From: HGM04593 sp964458275
Lineage (GTDB): Bacteria; Bacteroidota; Bacteroidia; Bacteroidales; Bacteroidaceae
DNA: 26,149 bases
Assembly: GCA_964458275.1 (NCBI GenBank)
Contig: CAYWIE010000037.1
Coordinates: 1 to 26,149 of the forward strand
Direction of reading: 5' to 3'
Made by a program: the position numbers and the translations under genes. Of this stretch, positions 1-7,986 are shown one piece after another. The notes below the pieces were generated by a model. That model saw only the letters and a program-made list of their open reading frames with translations. It searched no databases and was not told the origin of the DNA. The number at the start of each line of letters is the position of its first letter. Position 1 is the stretch's first letter.

Positions 1-73
1 GAAAATTAGTAGAATAGCGATAATTGTTGTAAATTTAAGTAGCAAAAAAAAACATTTACAAACCTTTACCGCT

Positions 74-769
74 ATGTTCTCCGAGGATAAAGTTACAAAG
101 ATTTTCTGTTTGGCAGACGAATTCTGCAAGTTTTTTGATGCGCGAGCCAAGAAAAATCAATGCTCGATGCACCAACCGATGGCAAGAAACACCGTCGCAA
201 ACCCAACCGTATGAGCGATGCAGAGATTATCGTAATCCTTATACATTTTCATTCGGGTGGATTCCGATGTTTCAAGCATTACTATCTGCACTACATCTGC
301 AAGTTTAGGATGGTTTTTCGGGTTTAAATTGCACTTGATTATCAACGATAAAGGAGAAATATTGAATTTTATGTTCACGACAGGTGGGGTCGATGACAGG
401 GAACCGCTGAAGACAGGCGCATTGCTAAAAAATATCAAAGGAAAACTCTTCGGCGACAAAGGGTATATTGGAAAAACGCTTTTTGAGACGCTTTTTGTCG
501 ATGGGATTCAACTTTTTACAAAAGTCAAAAGCAACATGAAGAACTCTCTCATGAGCATTGCCTATAAAATTTGTTTAAGGAAACGTGCCCTTATCGAAAC
601 TGTAAATGACAAACTGAAAAACATTGCTCAAATTGGACATTCGCGCCACCGTTCATTCACCGGCTTTATTTCCAACGCTTTAAGCGCGATTGACGCATAT
701 TGTTTCTTCGACAAGAAACCCGCCATTGACGTGGAGTGGGTCAATGACGGGCAGTTGTCGTTATTCTAA
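74..769 (+). pseudogene. IS982-family transposase, frameshifted and internally deleted
   Basis: Translation starts at ATG 74 (MFSEDKVTKIFCLADEF...), the usual IS982 N-terminus, but the frame is lost near 150-178. The family sequence continues in another frame from about 178 (DGKKHRRKPNRMSDAEIIVI, then HSGGFRCFKHYYLHYICK) and jumps again near 298 to the frame that runs to 769 (GWFFGFKLHLIINDKG ... GDKGYIGK ... RALIETVNDKL). At the second jump roughly 65-75 residues of a normal IS982 transposase are absent, including the segment with the first catalytic aspartate. The later DKGYIG aspartate and the ALIET glutamate remain. The protein is therefore inactive unless supplied in trans. The longest uninterrupted piece, 257-769, would give a 170-residue fragment. 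Confidence 0.85.
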
Positions 770-900
770 AACTTCCTTGTATTCATTAGAGCCGCAGATT
801 GGTTGTTTTCTCACGGGAACAATCCAATTTTTAACACTCTTTAATGATTGGCAATGTTATACCGCGTTTATCCAAAATTATATCGAACTGACGTTAAAAT
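74..900 (+). mobile_element. Decayed IS982-family insertion sequence
   Basis: The stretch carries a broken IS982-type transposase (see the pseudogene at 74-769) followed by about 130 bases of non-coding sequence whose end, around 868-900, contains the ATCGAACTGACGTTAAAA-like string that I associate from memory with the right ends of Bacteroidales IS982 relatives. I could not find a convincing matching left inverted repeat in bases 1-73, which are AT-rich and hold nothing else I recognise, so the left edge may lie outside the window. Element boundaries are therefore approximate. Confidence 0.6.
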
Positions 901-952
901 AGCTCTCAAATAAATCCGAAATAAAATTTAAACTGCTTCTAAGAACAATTAT

Positions 953-981
953 AAAAAAAGCTTGGGATTTTTCTCCCAAGC
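953..981 (-). terminator. Intrinsic terminator of the wzi-lipoprotein unit
   Basis: An 8-bp perfect stem, GCTTGGGA (960-967) with TCCCAAGC (974-981), and a TTTTTC loop. On the minus strand the stem is followed by seven T residues (953-959). It lies 28 bases past the stop of the lipoprotein gene and closes the minus-strand unit 1009-3044. Confidence 0.85.
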
Positions 982-1008
982 CAATTATTGTAGGTTGTGC
1001 AGGTGGTG

Positions 1009-1422
1009 TTACCATTTGCGAAGAGTATATTTGCCTACATCGTTTTTCATTATCAGCATGTCGTCATTCAGCTTTTCTATCGTGAAGACGGCGCTGTCGC
1101 TATGCAGATGGAACTGTTTCAGCTCCTCCGGGGTACACACGCGGTGTTCTTCGAGGTATTTTCGGAATCCGCTCATGGTGATTGTGTCGCCTCTATAATA
1201 GAGATTGCCTATAAAACGCAGCGGTATCTCTTCTTCGAAGTGTTTGCTGATCTGTGTCATGTGGCGTTGGAATGAGTAGTATATGTCTGTTGGTTGGCAG
1301 ACTTCATCATTGTATTCCACTTGACATACCTTCCACATGCCGTCAAGCTCGCCGTTGATATATGCCTTGTCGCAGGCAACGAATGCCAATGCGAATATTA
1401 TTGCCGTTATTGTCTTTTTCAT
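1009..1422 (-). CDS. Lipocalin-like lipoprotein
   Basis: A 137-residue protein beginning MKKTITAIIFALAFVAC. The hydrophobic stretch followed by AFVAC is a lipobox, so the mature protein should start at Cys17 and be anchored to a membrane. The following NGELDGMWKVCQVEYN pattern resembles the start of the small lipocalin-like domains common in Bacteroidales lipoproteins; the rest alternates short strands as expected for a small beta-barrel. Its start overlaps the stop of the upstream wzi-family gene by one base (TAATG), so the two are translationally coupled and probably act together at the envelope. The assignment to the lipocalin-like group is from pattern memory; ligand and function are unknown. 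Confidence 0.75.
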   Translation of the reverse strand: MKKTITAIIFALAFVACDKAYINGELDGMWKVCQVEYNDEVCQPTDIYYSFQRHMTQISKHFEEEIPLRFIGNLYYRGDTITMSGFRKYLEEHRVCTPEELKQFHLHSDSAVFTIEKLNDDMLIMKNDVGKYTLRKW

Positions 1423-3044
1423 TATTTTCTGAATATTTCGCCTACTCTTGAGAGTGTAAACATTATACCTAAATTGTTGCCTATGAAGTTGCTCTTGTCG
1501 TATGCTACGGAGAGGCGTCCGAGCCAGTTGCTGCCAGCGGGGGCATATATGAATTCTCCGAGCAGGGAGGTTGTGTATTTCTTGCTGCTGAAGGGGTTTG
1601 CATATGTTCCCCAGTTTTCACTGTATGCATATTGCAGGCGGTATGCAAGGGGCAGCAGGTTTCCGAGTGTGCCGTTGACACCGATGTTGTGGGCTATGAG
1701 TCGGCTGCTTTGGAACTTGAGGCTGCCGTTGCTGTTGTATGCCGGAGATATGACAAGTGGGTTGCCTATGCCTGTTCCCCAATGGTGCCATCCGGGATAT
1801 ATGCCGTGGTTGTAATAGTTGTCTGCACCGTCCATCTGTTCGTTGAAGTGGTCGCTGGGGTCGTGGTAGAGGGCGCCGCTCTGGTCTCTGGTTGTCAGGT
1901 ACTCGTATCCGATTGCCGATATAAAGGGCAGAACGTCAGATTTGTTTGTCAGTCTGATGCCGAGGAGTATGTCTTTCCACGGATAGTAGATGATATTCTT
2001 TTTGCCGTAGCGGTCGTTCTGGTATTCAAAGAAGAATAGCTGCGAGAAGTCCTCGAACATGTGTTCGCCGTATATTCTGATGTCCATATGCTTTGTGGGG
2101 ACAGTGAATGCGGCATGCCAGCTGCCTATCATATTTCCCGATATGTTGGTCTGTTCCACTTCGGGAGTGTCGTCGCTTCCGCTAAGGGGGATAAATGCTT
2201 TCCAATAGTCGGCGAGAGTGCTCGGCATGGATACTTTCAGGCCTTCGCCATGTGTGTATATGTCGCCGCCGAATTGGGAGTGCATCTCAAGTCCTCCTTC
2301 GAATATCAGCGGGAACTTTTCGGCTTTTCCTATTTCAATGAAGCCGGCTTTGCTGTGATAGAGGATGTTCTTGCCGTAATGTGTGATGTCGTTGCCTCTG
2401 CTGAAGCTCTCTTGGAATCTGTCGTCAGTGGCGCGTCCGTATGCTATGTGTCCACGTATTCTCAACCAGCCTTTTGTCCACGGGAAAGGAATGTATTCGG
2501 GTATTTCGAGACGTACCATAGGGATGGGACGGCTGTTGCCGCTGTATGTCATTCCGCCGCTGCTAAGCATTGTCAAGCTGTTGTAGTAGAGGTTGGGGTA
2601 CCAGCTGTTTATGTTGTTTTCGGCTATGGATGTGCCGCTGAACTGGTCGTGGTGTATGCGTGTCTCCGAGAAGCGTTCTTTGCTTCCGATGCTCAGTGTA
2701 AGCCAGCGCCAGCTGACATCGGCAAACAGCTGCTGTACAAAAAAGTCGGCATTGTTGTTGTGGGCTGTAACAATGTCTCCAACGAACTTTGCAGAAAAAT
2801 CGCTGTTCTTGAATGTTTTTCCGGCTTCAATGCCGTATCGTCCATAATAGCTGTTGCAACCGGTGGGTATTAGACCTTGACGGTTCGATGTCAGCCAATA
2901 GGGGGCGTTGTCGCCATCGGTTGCTGTAAGGTTGAATTGTGTGAAATATCGGAGATAGCTTTCTTGTGCCTCAAGAGGGCTGAGGTGCGCGAAAAACAAT
3001 GCCAGAATTGTTGTAAGAATCTTGTATTTGCTGAATCGTTTCAT
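1422..3044 (-). CDS. Capsule assembly Wzi family outer-membrane protein
   Basis: A 540-residue protein with a cleavable signal peptide (MKRFSKYKILTTILALFF, cut near residue 26, EAQ). The opening of the mature part, with YFTQFNLTATDGDNAPYWLT, is characteristic of the Bacteroidetes Wzi-like family (Caps_assemb_Wzi), whose members start with a statement of alternating strands and run as an outer-membrane beta-barrel to the C-terminus. Repeated aromatic-rich segments and the terminal IMFTLSRVGEIFRK strand fit a barrel. In Escherichia coli Wzi helps hold capsule at the cell surface; in Bacteroidetes the family is larger and the exact role is unproven. No capsule biosynthesis genes are in the window. 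Transcribed from a promoter at 3076-3108 and coupled to the downstream lipoprotein by a TAATG overlap. Confidence 0.8.
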   Translation of the reverse strand: MKRFSKYKILTTILALFFAHLSPLEAQESYLRYFTQFNLTATDGDNAPYWLTSNRQGLIPTGCNSYYGRYGIEAGKTFKNSDFSAKFVGDIVTAHNNNADFFVQQLFADVSWRWLTLSIGSKERFSETRIHHDQFSGTSIAENNINSWYPNLYYNSLTMLSSGGMTYSGNSRPIPMVRLEIPEYIPFPWTKGWLRIRGHIAYGRATDDRFQESFSRGNDITHYGKNILYHSKAGFIEIGKAEKFPLIFEGGLEMHSQFGGDIYTHGEGLKVSMPSTLADYWKAFIPLSGSDDTPEVEQTNISGNMIGSWHAAFTVPTKHMDIRIYGEHMFEDFSQLFFFEYQNDRYGKKNIIYYPWKDILLGIRLTNKSDVLPFISAIGYEYLTTRDQSGALYHDPSDHFNEQMDGADNYYNHGIYPGWHHWGTGIGNPLVISPAYNSNGSLKFQSSRLIAHNIGVNGTLGNLLPLAYRLQYAYSENWGTYANPFSSKKYTTSLLGEFIYAPAGSNWLGRLSVAYDKSNFIGNNLGIMFTLSRVGEIFRK

Positions 3045-3075
3045 TCTTTTATAATACTATTGTCTTTGTTTTATG

Positions 3076-3108
3076 CGAAGATAATGAATTTTGTTCATAA
3101 TAGTCGAA
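3076..3108 (-). promoter_or_regulatory. Bacteroidetes-type promoter of the wzi-family gene
   Basis: On the minus strand a TTCG (-33, 3105-3108), a 21-base spacer and TATCTTCG (-7, 3076-3083). This matches the Bacteroidetes consensus TTTG-N19-21-TAnnTTTG apart from one base in each box. Expected transcript start is near 3069, leaving about 25 bases to the ATG at 3044. Confidence 0.55.
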
Positions 3109-3121
3109 ATTCTTTCATAAA

Positions 3122-3154
3122 TTGTGTACAGCTTCTAATTTTTGTTTATCTTCG
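3122..3154 (+). promoter_or_regulatory. Promoter of the GH110-like gene
   Basis: TTG (3122-3124), a 22-base spacer and TATCTTCG (3147-3154). The -7 box is identical to that of the divergent wzi promoter. The start of transcription should be near 3161, which rules out the upstream in-frame codons from 2877 and supports translation from ATG 3186. Confidence 0.5.
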
Positions 3155-3185
3155 CAAATTAGAGAATTATAAACATATACATATA

Positions 3186-4847
3186 ATGAATTTAAGAAAA
3201 GGATTTAATTTGGCACTTTGTGCTGTCGCTGCCACCGTTGTTTCATGTGGTGGCGCAACTGTCAATGAGGTATCTGTCGAAAAGTTCGGAGCTATCCCCA
3301 ACGACGGCAAGAATGACTTTGATGCGCTTCGTAAGGCTACTGCCTACTGTCGCGAGAATCCGGGAACTACGCTCTTCTTTCCTCCCGGAAAGTATGATAT
3401 TGATAATGAGAAAGCCCGTAAAATTGAGTTCGAGGCTATCAGTGGTGCATACGGCGAAAATGTTCAAGGAACGCTTTTCAGACCTGATGGTCCATACGTT
3501 ACCGCGCTCGATTTGAGAGATTGCGACAACACCACCGTGATGGCTCATGGTGCGACGCTTTTCCTGCATGGCTGGTATGAGGTCATCACAATGCAAGGTG
3601 CCGAGAATATTACAGTAGAGGGTATTTCTATTCTTTATAACCGTCCTCCCTCAACTATCGGTCGTGTTACAGAGAGCAACGAGGAGTGGTTCGATGCCGA
3701 ATTTGACACAGAGCGTTACCGCTTTATTGAGAATAAGGTTACAGGCCGTCTCCACTTCTTCGACCCTGTCCGCAACCGTCTTTATACAGGTTGGGCTTCG
3801 AAGAAAGAGCTGACTGCTCCCGGAAAAATCCGTTTCCAGTCCAAGAGTGCTCCTGCTGTCGGCGACTATTTTGTGCTTCGTCACGGTGGACACTACCGAC
3901 CGGCAATCATGGTCAAGGAGTGTGAGAATGTAACATTCCGCGATGTGAAGATTCACAGTCAGCCGGGTATGGGCATTGTCGGACACTTGACAAAGGATAT
4001 CATGATTGACAACCTTCAGGTTGTTCCCGAAGTGGGCAGTGTAATCTCTTCGAACACCGATGCTACCCACTTCACCTCTTGTTCCGGTACCATCACCATA
4101 CAGAACTCCAAGTTCAAGGGGCAGGGCGATGATTGTACAAACATCCATGGATATTACTACCGCATGTACCCTGAGGCAGACAACAAGATTGAGATAAGAA
4201 TCGAAGGTGCCGACCTCCACGCTCTCTCGCTCGACTATCCTCAGATTGGCGACACTATGGTTGTTATAGACAACAAGAACATGTCGGAGCAGGGTCGTTA
4301 TACTGTTCAGAGCGTAGATACATCGTCTGTTGACTGGAAGGTTGTTATCGGGCTCGATAAACCTATTGCGGCAGATGCTTTCGAGAAGTGCTACATGTGG
4401 AACTATTCACGTTTCCCCAAAGTGCGCATATACAACAACTCTGTCCACAGCCATCTTGCGCGTTCATTCCTCATCAAGAGCCGCGATGTGGTTATTGCCA
4501 AGAACTGTATTCTCAACAGTACAATCACTGCTATCAAACTTGGTGCCGAACTTGGTTGGCGCGAGAGCGGTCCTGCCGAGAATGTGCTTGTTGAGGAGAA
4601 CTATATCACGGGTTGCGGATACGCCGCCGGTCCTTATGTCCCCTCATGTATCACTCTGAGCACAGAGGCGCGTGAACTTCCTCCTTATCTCAATAAGAAT
4701 ATCGTCATCAGAAACAATGTCTTTGACACCGACAAGGCTGTTGCAATCCTGTTGAAGGATGCCGAGAATATCGTTGTTGAGAATAATATGGCAAACAAAA
4801 AGGATTATGTAAAAATGGAGAATTGTCAGAATGTAACAGTGAAATGA
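3186..4847 (+). CDS. GH110-like alpha-1,3-galactosidase, beta-helix lipoprotein
   Basis: A 553-residue right-handed beta-helix protein. The frame is open from 2877, but ATG 3186 gives a signal ending in a VVSC lipobox (Cys21) and lies just after the promoter. The mature part opens with VEKFGAIPNDGKND, typical of pectate-lyase-fold enzymes. Strongest for family 110 are DATHF (292-296) and GQGDDCTNIHG (312-322): Asp292, Asp315 and Asp316 have the arrangement I remember for the GH110 active-site aspartates. Near residue 455, WRESGP followed by a beta-helix rung is also family-like. GH110 enzymes remove alpha-1,3-linked galactose, including from blood-group B antigen; the lipid anchor suggests action at the cell surface or in the periplasm. 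It is convergent with a GH109-type gene. Alternative: another beta-helix glycosidase of similar fold. Confidence 0.68.
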   Translation: MNLRKGFNLALCAVAATVVSCGGATVNEVSVEKFGAIPNDGKNDFDALRKATAYCRENPGTTLFFPPGKYDIDNEKARKIEFEAISGAYGENVQGTLFRPDGPYVTALDLRDCDNTTVMAHGATLFLHGWYEVITMQGAENITVEGISILYNRPPSTIGRVTESNEEWFDAEFDTERYRFIENKVTGRLHFFDPVRNRLYTGWASKKELTAPGKIRFQSKSAPAVGDYFVLRHGGHYRPAIMVKECENVTFRDVKIHSQPGMGIVGHLTKDIMIDNLQVVPEVGSVISSNTDATHFTSCSGTITIQNSKFKGQGDDCTNIHGYYYRMYPEADNKIEIRIEGADLHALSLDYPQIGDTMVVIDNKNMSEQGRYTVQSVDTSSVDWKVVIGLDKPIAADAFEKCYMWNYSRFPKVRIYNNSVHSHLARSFLIKSRDVVIAKNCILNSTITAIKLGAELGWRESGPAENVLVEENYITGCGYAAGPYVPSCITLSTEARELPPYLNKNIVIRNNVFDTDKAVAILLKDAENIVVENNMANKKDYVKMENCQNVTVK

Positions 4848-4870
4848 TTTTGCTGTAATCCAATCATAAA

Positions 4871-4907
4871 AAAGAGACCGGACTTTCATTCAGAGTCCGG
4901 TCTCTTT
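4871..4907. terminator. Bidirectional terminator between GH110-like and GH109 genes
   Basis: A perfect 14-bp stem (4871-4884 with 4894-4907) around a 9-base loop. The arms begin and end with A and T runs, so the hairpin carries a T tract on both strands. It lies 23 bases after the plus-strand GH110-like gene and 43 bases after the minus-strand GH109 gene and can end both transcripts. Confidence 0.9.
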
Positions 4908-4950
4908 TATGTTTGATTGGCATTTTCTGTCTTTTCAGACAAGCAATGTG

Positions 4951-6219
4951 TTACTCTGCAAATTCAACACTCTTGAGCACATCCCATCTTCCGCGTGTGA
5001 AGTCGGGTATTTCAACGGGAGCGCCTCCGGCGAGTGCCGACTGCTCTGTCAGTTCAACGAGTGATGACCACTCTGCTGCATCGTATACATCCATGTCGAG
5101 CGGAAGTCCGTTGCGCAGGCAGTATATAAGACGCTCGTCCATTGCGAAGTCTATCCAGCGCTTGCCGCATAGCTCTTTGCCGCGTTTGGCATACTTGTTT
5201 ACAAACTGATGGCGGTGCTTGCCGATAATGGTGTCGCATTGTTCGCCAATGAAAATGTTGTCGCTGTCCGGAGCGAATGATATGCTGTGCACAGGATATT
5301 TCTGTACATAGCCTTTTGTGCCGCTTAACATGTATGAGCGGCTGTAGGGGCGCGGCAGTGTTATGCAGTGCTGTATCAGTATGGTCTTGTTCTTTTCTGT
5401 GGTGATGAGGGCCGAGTTCATGGTGCCGCTGAATTCCACTCCGCTGACACTGTTCGACGATACGCTGTGGCTCGAAAGTGATACAAGGCTTTTCATCCTG
5501 TCGCCACGGTGTATGCCCAAGGCGAGTGCTATCGGTCCGATGCCATGTGTGGGGTAGGGGTTGCCTACATGACGGTTCATGTATTCCACTTGCCAGTTTG
5601 TCCACAGTCTGCCGCCGCAGTCGTTGGTGGATATGCGTTTTCTGAGGTCGTGGATATATGAGCCTTCTGCATGAATGATTTCGCCGAGTACTCCCTCTTT
5701 AATCATGTTGAGTGTTGCCAGTTCAAAGTCGTCGTAACAGCAGTTTTCGAGCATGAGACAATGACGGCGGTGCTTTTCGGCTGCGTCTACCAGGCGCCAG
5801 CAATCTGATATGCTCATGGCGGCAGGTACTTCGACAGCTACGTGCTTGTTGCACTCCATGGCATAGAATGCGATTTCTGCGTGGCTCATCCAGTCGGTGC
5901 AGATGTAGACAAGGTCGACATCTTCGGATTCGCATAGCGAGCGCCATCCGTATCCGCCTGAAAACGAAACAGGTGTCTTGCCGCCGTAGCGGTGTACAAT
6001 GTCGTTGGCGATGTCTATGTTCTCTTGAACGAAGTCGCACAGTGCGGTTACTGTTGCGCCTTCTATGTTCATCATGCGTTCGAGTGCGCGTTTTGCTCTC
6101 ACTCCGAGACCTACAAAGCCTATGCGTACTTCATCAAGGGGTTCGCAGGCGAGACGCAGTACGCTCTCCTGTTCGTTCAGCTTGATTGTAGGTGTTATTA
6201 TGTTCATCTCTATTTCCAT
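4951..6219 (-). CDS. GH109-type alpha-N-acetylgalactosaminidase (Gfo/Idh/MocA fold)
   Basis: A 422-residue protein. An N-terminal Rossmann domain has GFVGLGVR (34-41), where NAD would bind, then EVPA (130-133), MLENCCYDD (156-164), GNPYPTHGIGP (219-229) and QKYP (306-309). These blocks, and the MNIITPTIK start, match the GH109 group of Bacteroides rather than ordinary Gfo/Idh dehydrogenases; His225 in YPTHG is a family active-site residue. GH109 enzymes use tightly bound NAD+ in a redox-assisted cleavage of alpha-GalNAc and act on blood-group A type glycans. Unusually, I see no signal peptide, Tat motif or lipobox, so it may be cytoplasmic and act on imported sugars. Start could be Met1 or Met5. 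It is the last gene of the run from pyrB, 21 bases after the barrel gene. Confidence 0.82.
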   Translation of the reverse strand: MEIEMNIITPTIKLNEQESVLRLACEPLDEVRIGFVGLGVRAKRALERMMNIEGATVTALCDFVQENIDIANDIVHRYGGKTPVSFSGGYGWRSLCESEDVDLVYICTDWMSHAEIAFYAMECNKHVAVEVPAAMSISDCWRLVDAAEKHRRHCLMLENCCYDDFELATLNMIKEGVLGEIIHAEGSYIHDLRKRISTNDCGGRLWTNWQVEYMNRHVGNPYPTHGIGPIALALGIHRGDRMKSLVSLSSHSVSSNSVSGVEFSGTMNSALITTEKNKTILIQHCITLPRPYSRSYMLSGTKGYVQKYPVHSISFAPDSDNIFIGEQCDTIIGKHRHQFVNKYAKRGKELCGKRWIDFAMDERLIYCLRNGLPLDMDVYDAAEWSSLVELTEQSALAGGAPVEIPDFTRGRWDVLKSVEFAE

Positions 6220-6240
6220 GTCGTTTCGTCTTTTCTGTTA

Positions 6241-6933
6241 TTATAATATTACGCCGAGTGAAAAACTTAGGGCGTTTATGTTTCTGTTGAATCTGTATTT
6301 GCTTCCTGTTTCGGGTATCAATATGTATTGCGAAATGTTGTTCAGTCCTATTTCGTACATAAAGTCGAAGCAGAGATTTGCTATGTTCACTTCTAGTCCG
6401 ACAACCCAACTGTATGTGAGCGGGTCGAGATACTCTTTTGCTTTGTCGAATTCGAAATTGTCAAATTCCTGCTTGCCGAGCGAGGTGAAGAGTATTTTTG
6501 CCTTGGGACCTGTGAATACTCCCATCTTGTAGGGCGAGGAATCGACAAAATAATATCCCAGCAGCAGTGGTACCTGCAATGAATAGTTGGTCTGTCTGTA
6601 TCGCGGCGTTGCCACCATTATGGTTCCGGGAATTTCATCTTCAGGTTCGAAACTGAAGTTGTGCTTCTCGGTGCTCAGTATTGCTTCGGTTTGTGCAAAC
6701 AGGCGGTTCTTGCCCACTCTGAAGAAACCGCTGAGGGTATATCCGATTCGGGTGTTCTGGTTGGTGTTGTTGTAGTTGTATCCTTCGAGGTCGAAGTATG
6801 TGTTGTGGTACGTGTTTGCTTGAACACCGAATCTGAATCCGCCGTTTATTTGCAATTTTGATTCTTCTTGCGAATGAACTGGAAGTGCTGTAAGCAATAT
6901 GCCGACAATGGCTGTTATCAGACTTTTTTTCAT
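6241..6933 (-). CDS. Small outer-membrane beta-barrel (PorT-like) protein
   Basis: A 230-residue protein with a signal peptide (MKKSLITAIVGILLTALPVHSQ). The mature chain is a series of alternating strands with aromatic girdles (GGFRFGVQANTYHN, YSLQVPLLLGYYF, GVFTGPKAKILF, LSFSLGVIL at the end), the pattern of the Bacteroidetes outer-membrane barrel domain found in PorT-like porins. The ATG at 6933 overlaps the stop of the flavin reductase gene by one base (TAATG). An in-frame start 36 codons upstream was discarded because it would destroy the signal peptide and lie inside the upstream gene. Function unknown beyond outer-membrane location. Confidence 0.75.
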   Translation of the reverse strand: MKKSLITAIVGILLTALPVHSQEESKLQINGGFRFGVQANTYHNTYFDLEGYNYNNTNQNTRIGYTLSGFFRVGKNRLFAQTEAILSTEKHNFSFEPEDEIPGTIMVATPRYRQTNYSLQVPLLLGYYFVDSSPYKMGVFTGPKAKILFTSLGKQEFDNFEFDKAKEYLDPLTYSWVVGLEVNIANLCFDFMYEIGLNNISQYILIPETGSKYRFNRNINALSFSLGVIL

Positions 6934-7502
6934 TATTGCTGTTTTTTCTTTACGCTCCATCCGAATTTGCCTATCATTTCTCCGGTATGGAAGTATTTTC
7001 CGTGTACATAGACAAGCGGGTCTGCGGCTGCAAGGTTCCATTCACCTGTTTCGGGGTTCAGGTAGCGGTCGTCGGCTTGCACGTTGACCACTTCGGCAAG
7101 AAACATGTCGTGGGAACCTAACGGTATTATCTGTTTGACTTTACATTCGATGCTCAGAGGGGATTCGGCTATTATTGGGGCTTTAACCTCTACTGACGGG
7201 GCGAATGTAAGTTTCATCTTTTTTGCTTTGTTGTACTCTTTGCCTGAGCGTACGCCGCACCAATCGGTGGCGCGAGCCATTTCTGCTGTCGTCAGATTGA
7301 TTACGAATTCCCCGGTACGGCTTATTATGGGGTGAGAATGTCTTTCGGGACGCACCGATATGTAGCACATGGCCGGATTGGTGCAGGTTGTGCCCACCCA
7401 TGATACTGTCAGTATGTTGTAGTTTTCGGGTGCATCGCCACAGCTTACCATTACGGCAGGCAGGGGATATATCATTGTGCCGGGTTTCCAATTGATTTTC
7501 AT
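6933..7502 (-). CDS. Flavin reductase family protein (FMN-binding split barrel)
   Basis: A 189-residue protein of the flavoredoxin/flavin reductase type: KPGTMIYPLPAVMVSCG, then SWVGTTCTNPAMCYISVRP and GEFVINL, which form the FMN-binding split barrel. Such proteins bind FMN and reduce flavin or other small substrates in the cytoplasm; the partner is unknown. The start at 7502 lies only four bases after the pyrI stop and begins the conserved domain; longer upstream starts would overlap pyrI. The downstream barrel gene overlaps its stop. Its place behind pyrBI suggests simple co-transcription rather than a proven pathway link. Confidence 0.85.
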   Translation of the reverse strand: MKINWKPGTMIYPLPAVMVSCGDAPENYNILTVSWVGTTCTNPAMCYISVRPERHSHPIISRTGEFVINLTTAEMARATDWCGVRSGKEYNKAKKMKLTFAPSVEVKAPIIAESPLSIECKVKQIIPLGSHDMFLAEVVNVQADDRYLNPETGEWNLAAADPLVYVHGKYFHTGEMIGKFGWSVKKKQQ

Positions 7503-7506
7503 CTTC

Positions 7507-7968
7507 TTAGAGCAGGGATATGTTTTCGATGTTTGTCTCTTTTTCGCAATAACGGCATTTGATTGTTCCACTCTCCTTGTCTACAAGGTGGAATATGGTA
7601 GTCATCGGTTCGTTGTTGGTTACGCATTTGGGATTCGGGCATCTTACTATGCCTTTTATTTCGTCGGGCATTTTGACTTCGCGCTTTTCCACAACCTGAT
7701 AGTCGCGTATGGTGTTTAGCACTACGTTGGGTGCCACGAGGGATATGCGGTTTACCTCTTCGTCCGAAAAGAATTTGTCTGCAACTTTTATAAGGCCTTT
7801 TGTGCCGAGCTTACGGCTCTTCAGATTGTAGCCTATGGTTACGTTGGTTGTCATCGACGGTATGTCGAGTATGTTTACCACTTCGAAGAGCTTGTCGGCG
7901 GGTATGTGGTCTATTACGGTGCCGTTGCACAGGGCTGATACCTGCAATGCTTCCTTGTTTGTATTCAT
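7507..7968 (-). CDS. pyrI: Aspartate carbamoyltransferase regulatory chain PyrI
   Basis: A 153-residue protein of the usual PyrI length. The N-terminal allosteric nucleotide-binding domain (ALCNGTVIDHIPADK, LDIPSMTTNVTIGYNL) is followed by a C-terminal zinc domain with Cys110, Cys115, Cys138 and Cys141 (CPNPKC and CRYC). PyrI binds ATP or CTP and transmits feedback control to the PyrB trimers in the second step of UMP synthesis. It lies 18 bases after pyrB and four bases before the flavin reductase gene, in one transcription unit. Confidence 0.97.
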   Translation of the reverse strand: MNTNKEALQVSALCNGTVIDHIPADKLFEVVNILDIPSMTTNVTIGYNLKSRKLGTKGLIKVADKFFSDEEVNRISLVAPNVVLNTIRDYQVVEKREVKMPDEIKGIVRCPNPKCVTNNEPMTTIFHLVDKESGTIKCRYCEKETNIENISLL

Positions 7969-7986
7969 GGCTGGTGGTATATTCTT

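Noticed and set aside
257..769. Intact 170-residue transposase
   Set aside because: Family sequence continues upstream in other frames, and the first catalytic Asp segment is missing, so it is a fragment of a pseudogene.
2061..2873. 270-codon plus-strand frame
   Set aside because: Lies wholly antisense to the wzi-family gene and its translation has no recognisable domain; it is a shadow of codon bias.
2877..3185. Longer start for the GH110-like gene
   Set aside because: Would add about 100 residues before the lipoprotein signal, overlap the divergent gene and cross its own promoter.
5054..5605. 183-codon frame inside the GH109 gene
   Set aside because: Same strand but a different frame, Arg/His-rich with no family resemblance; the GH109 frame explains the region.
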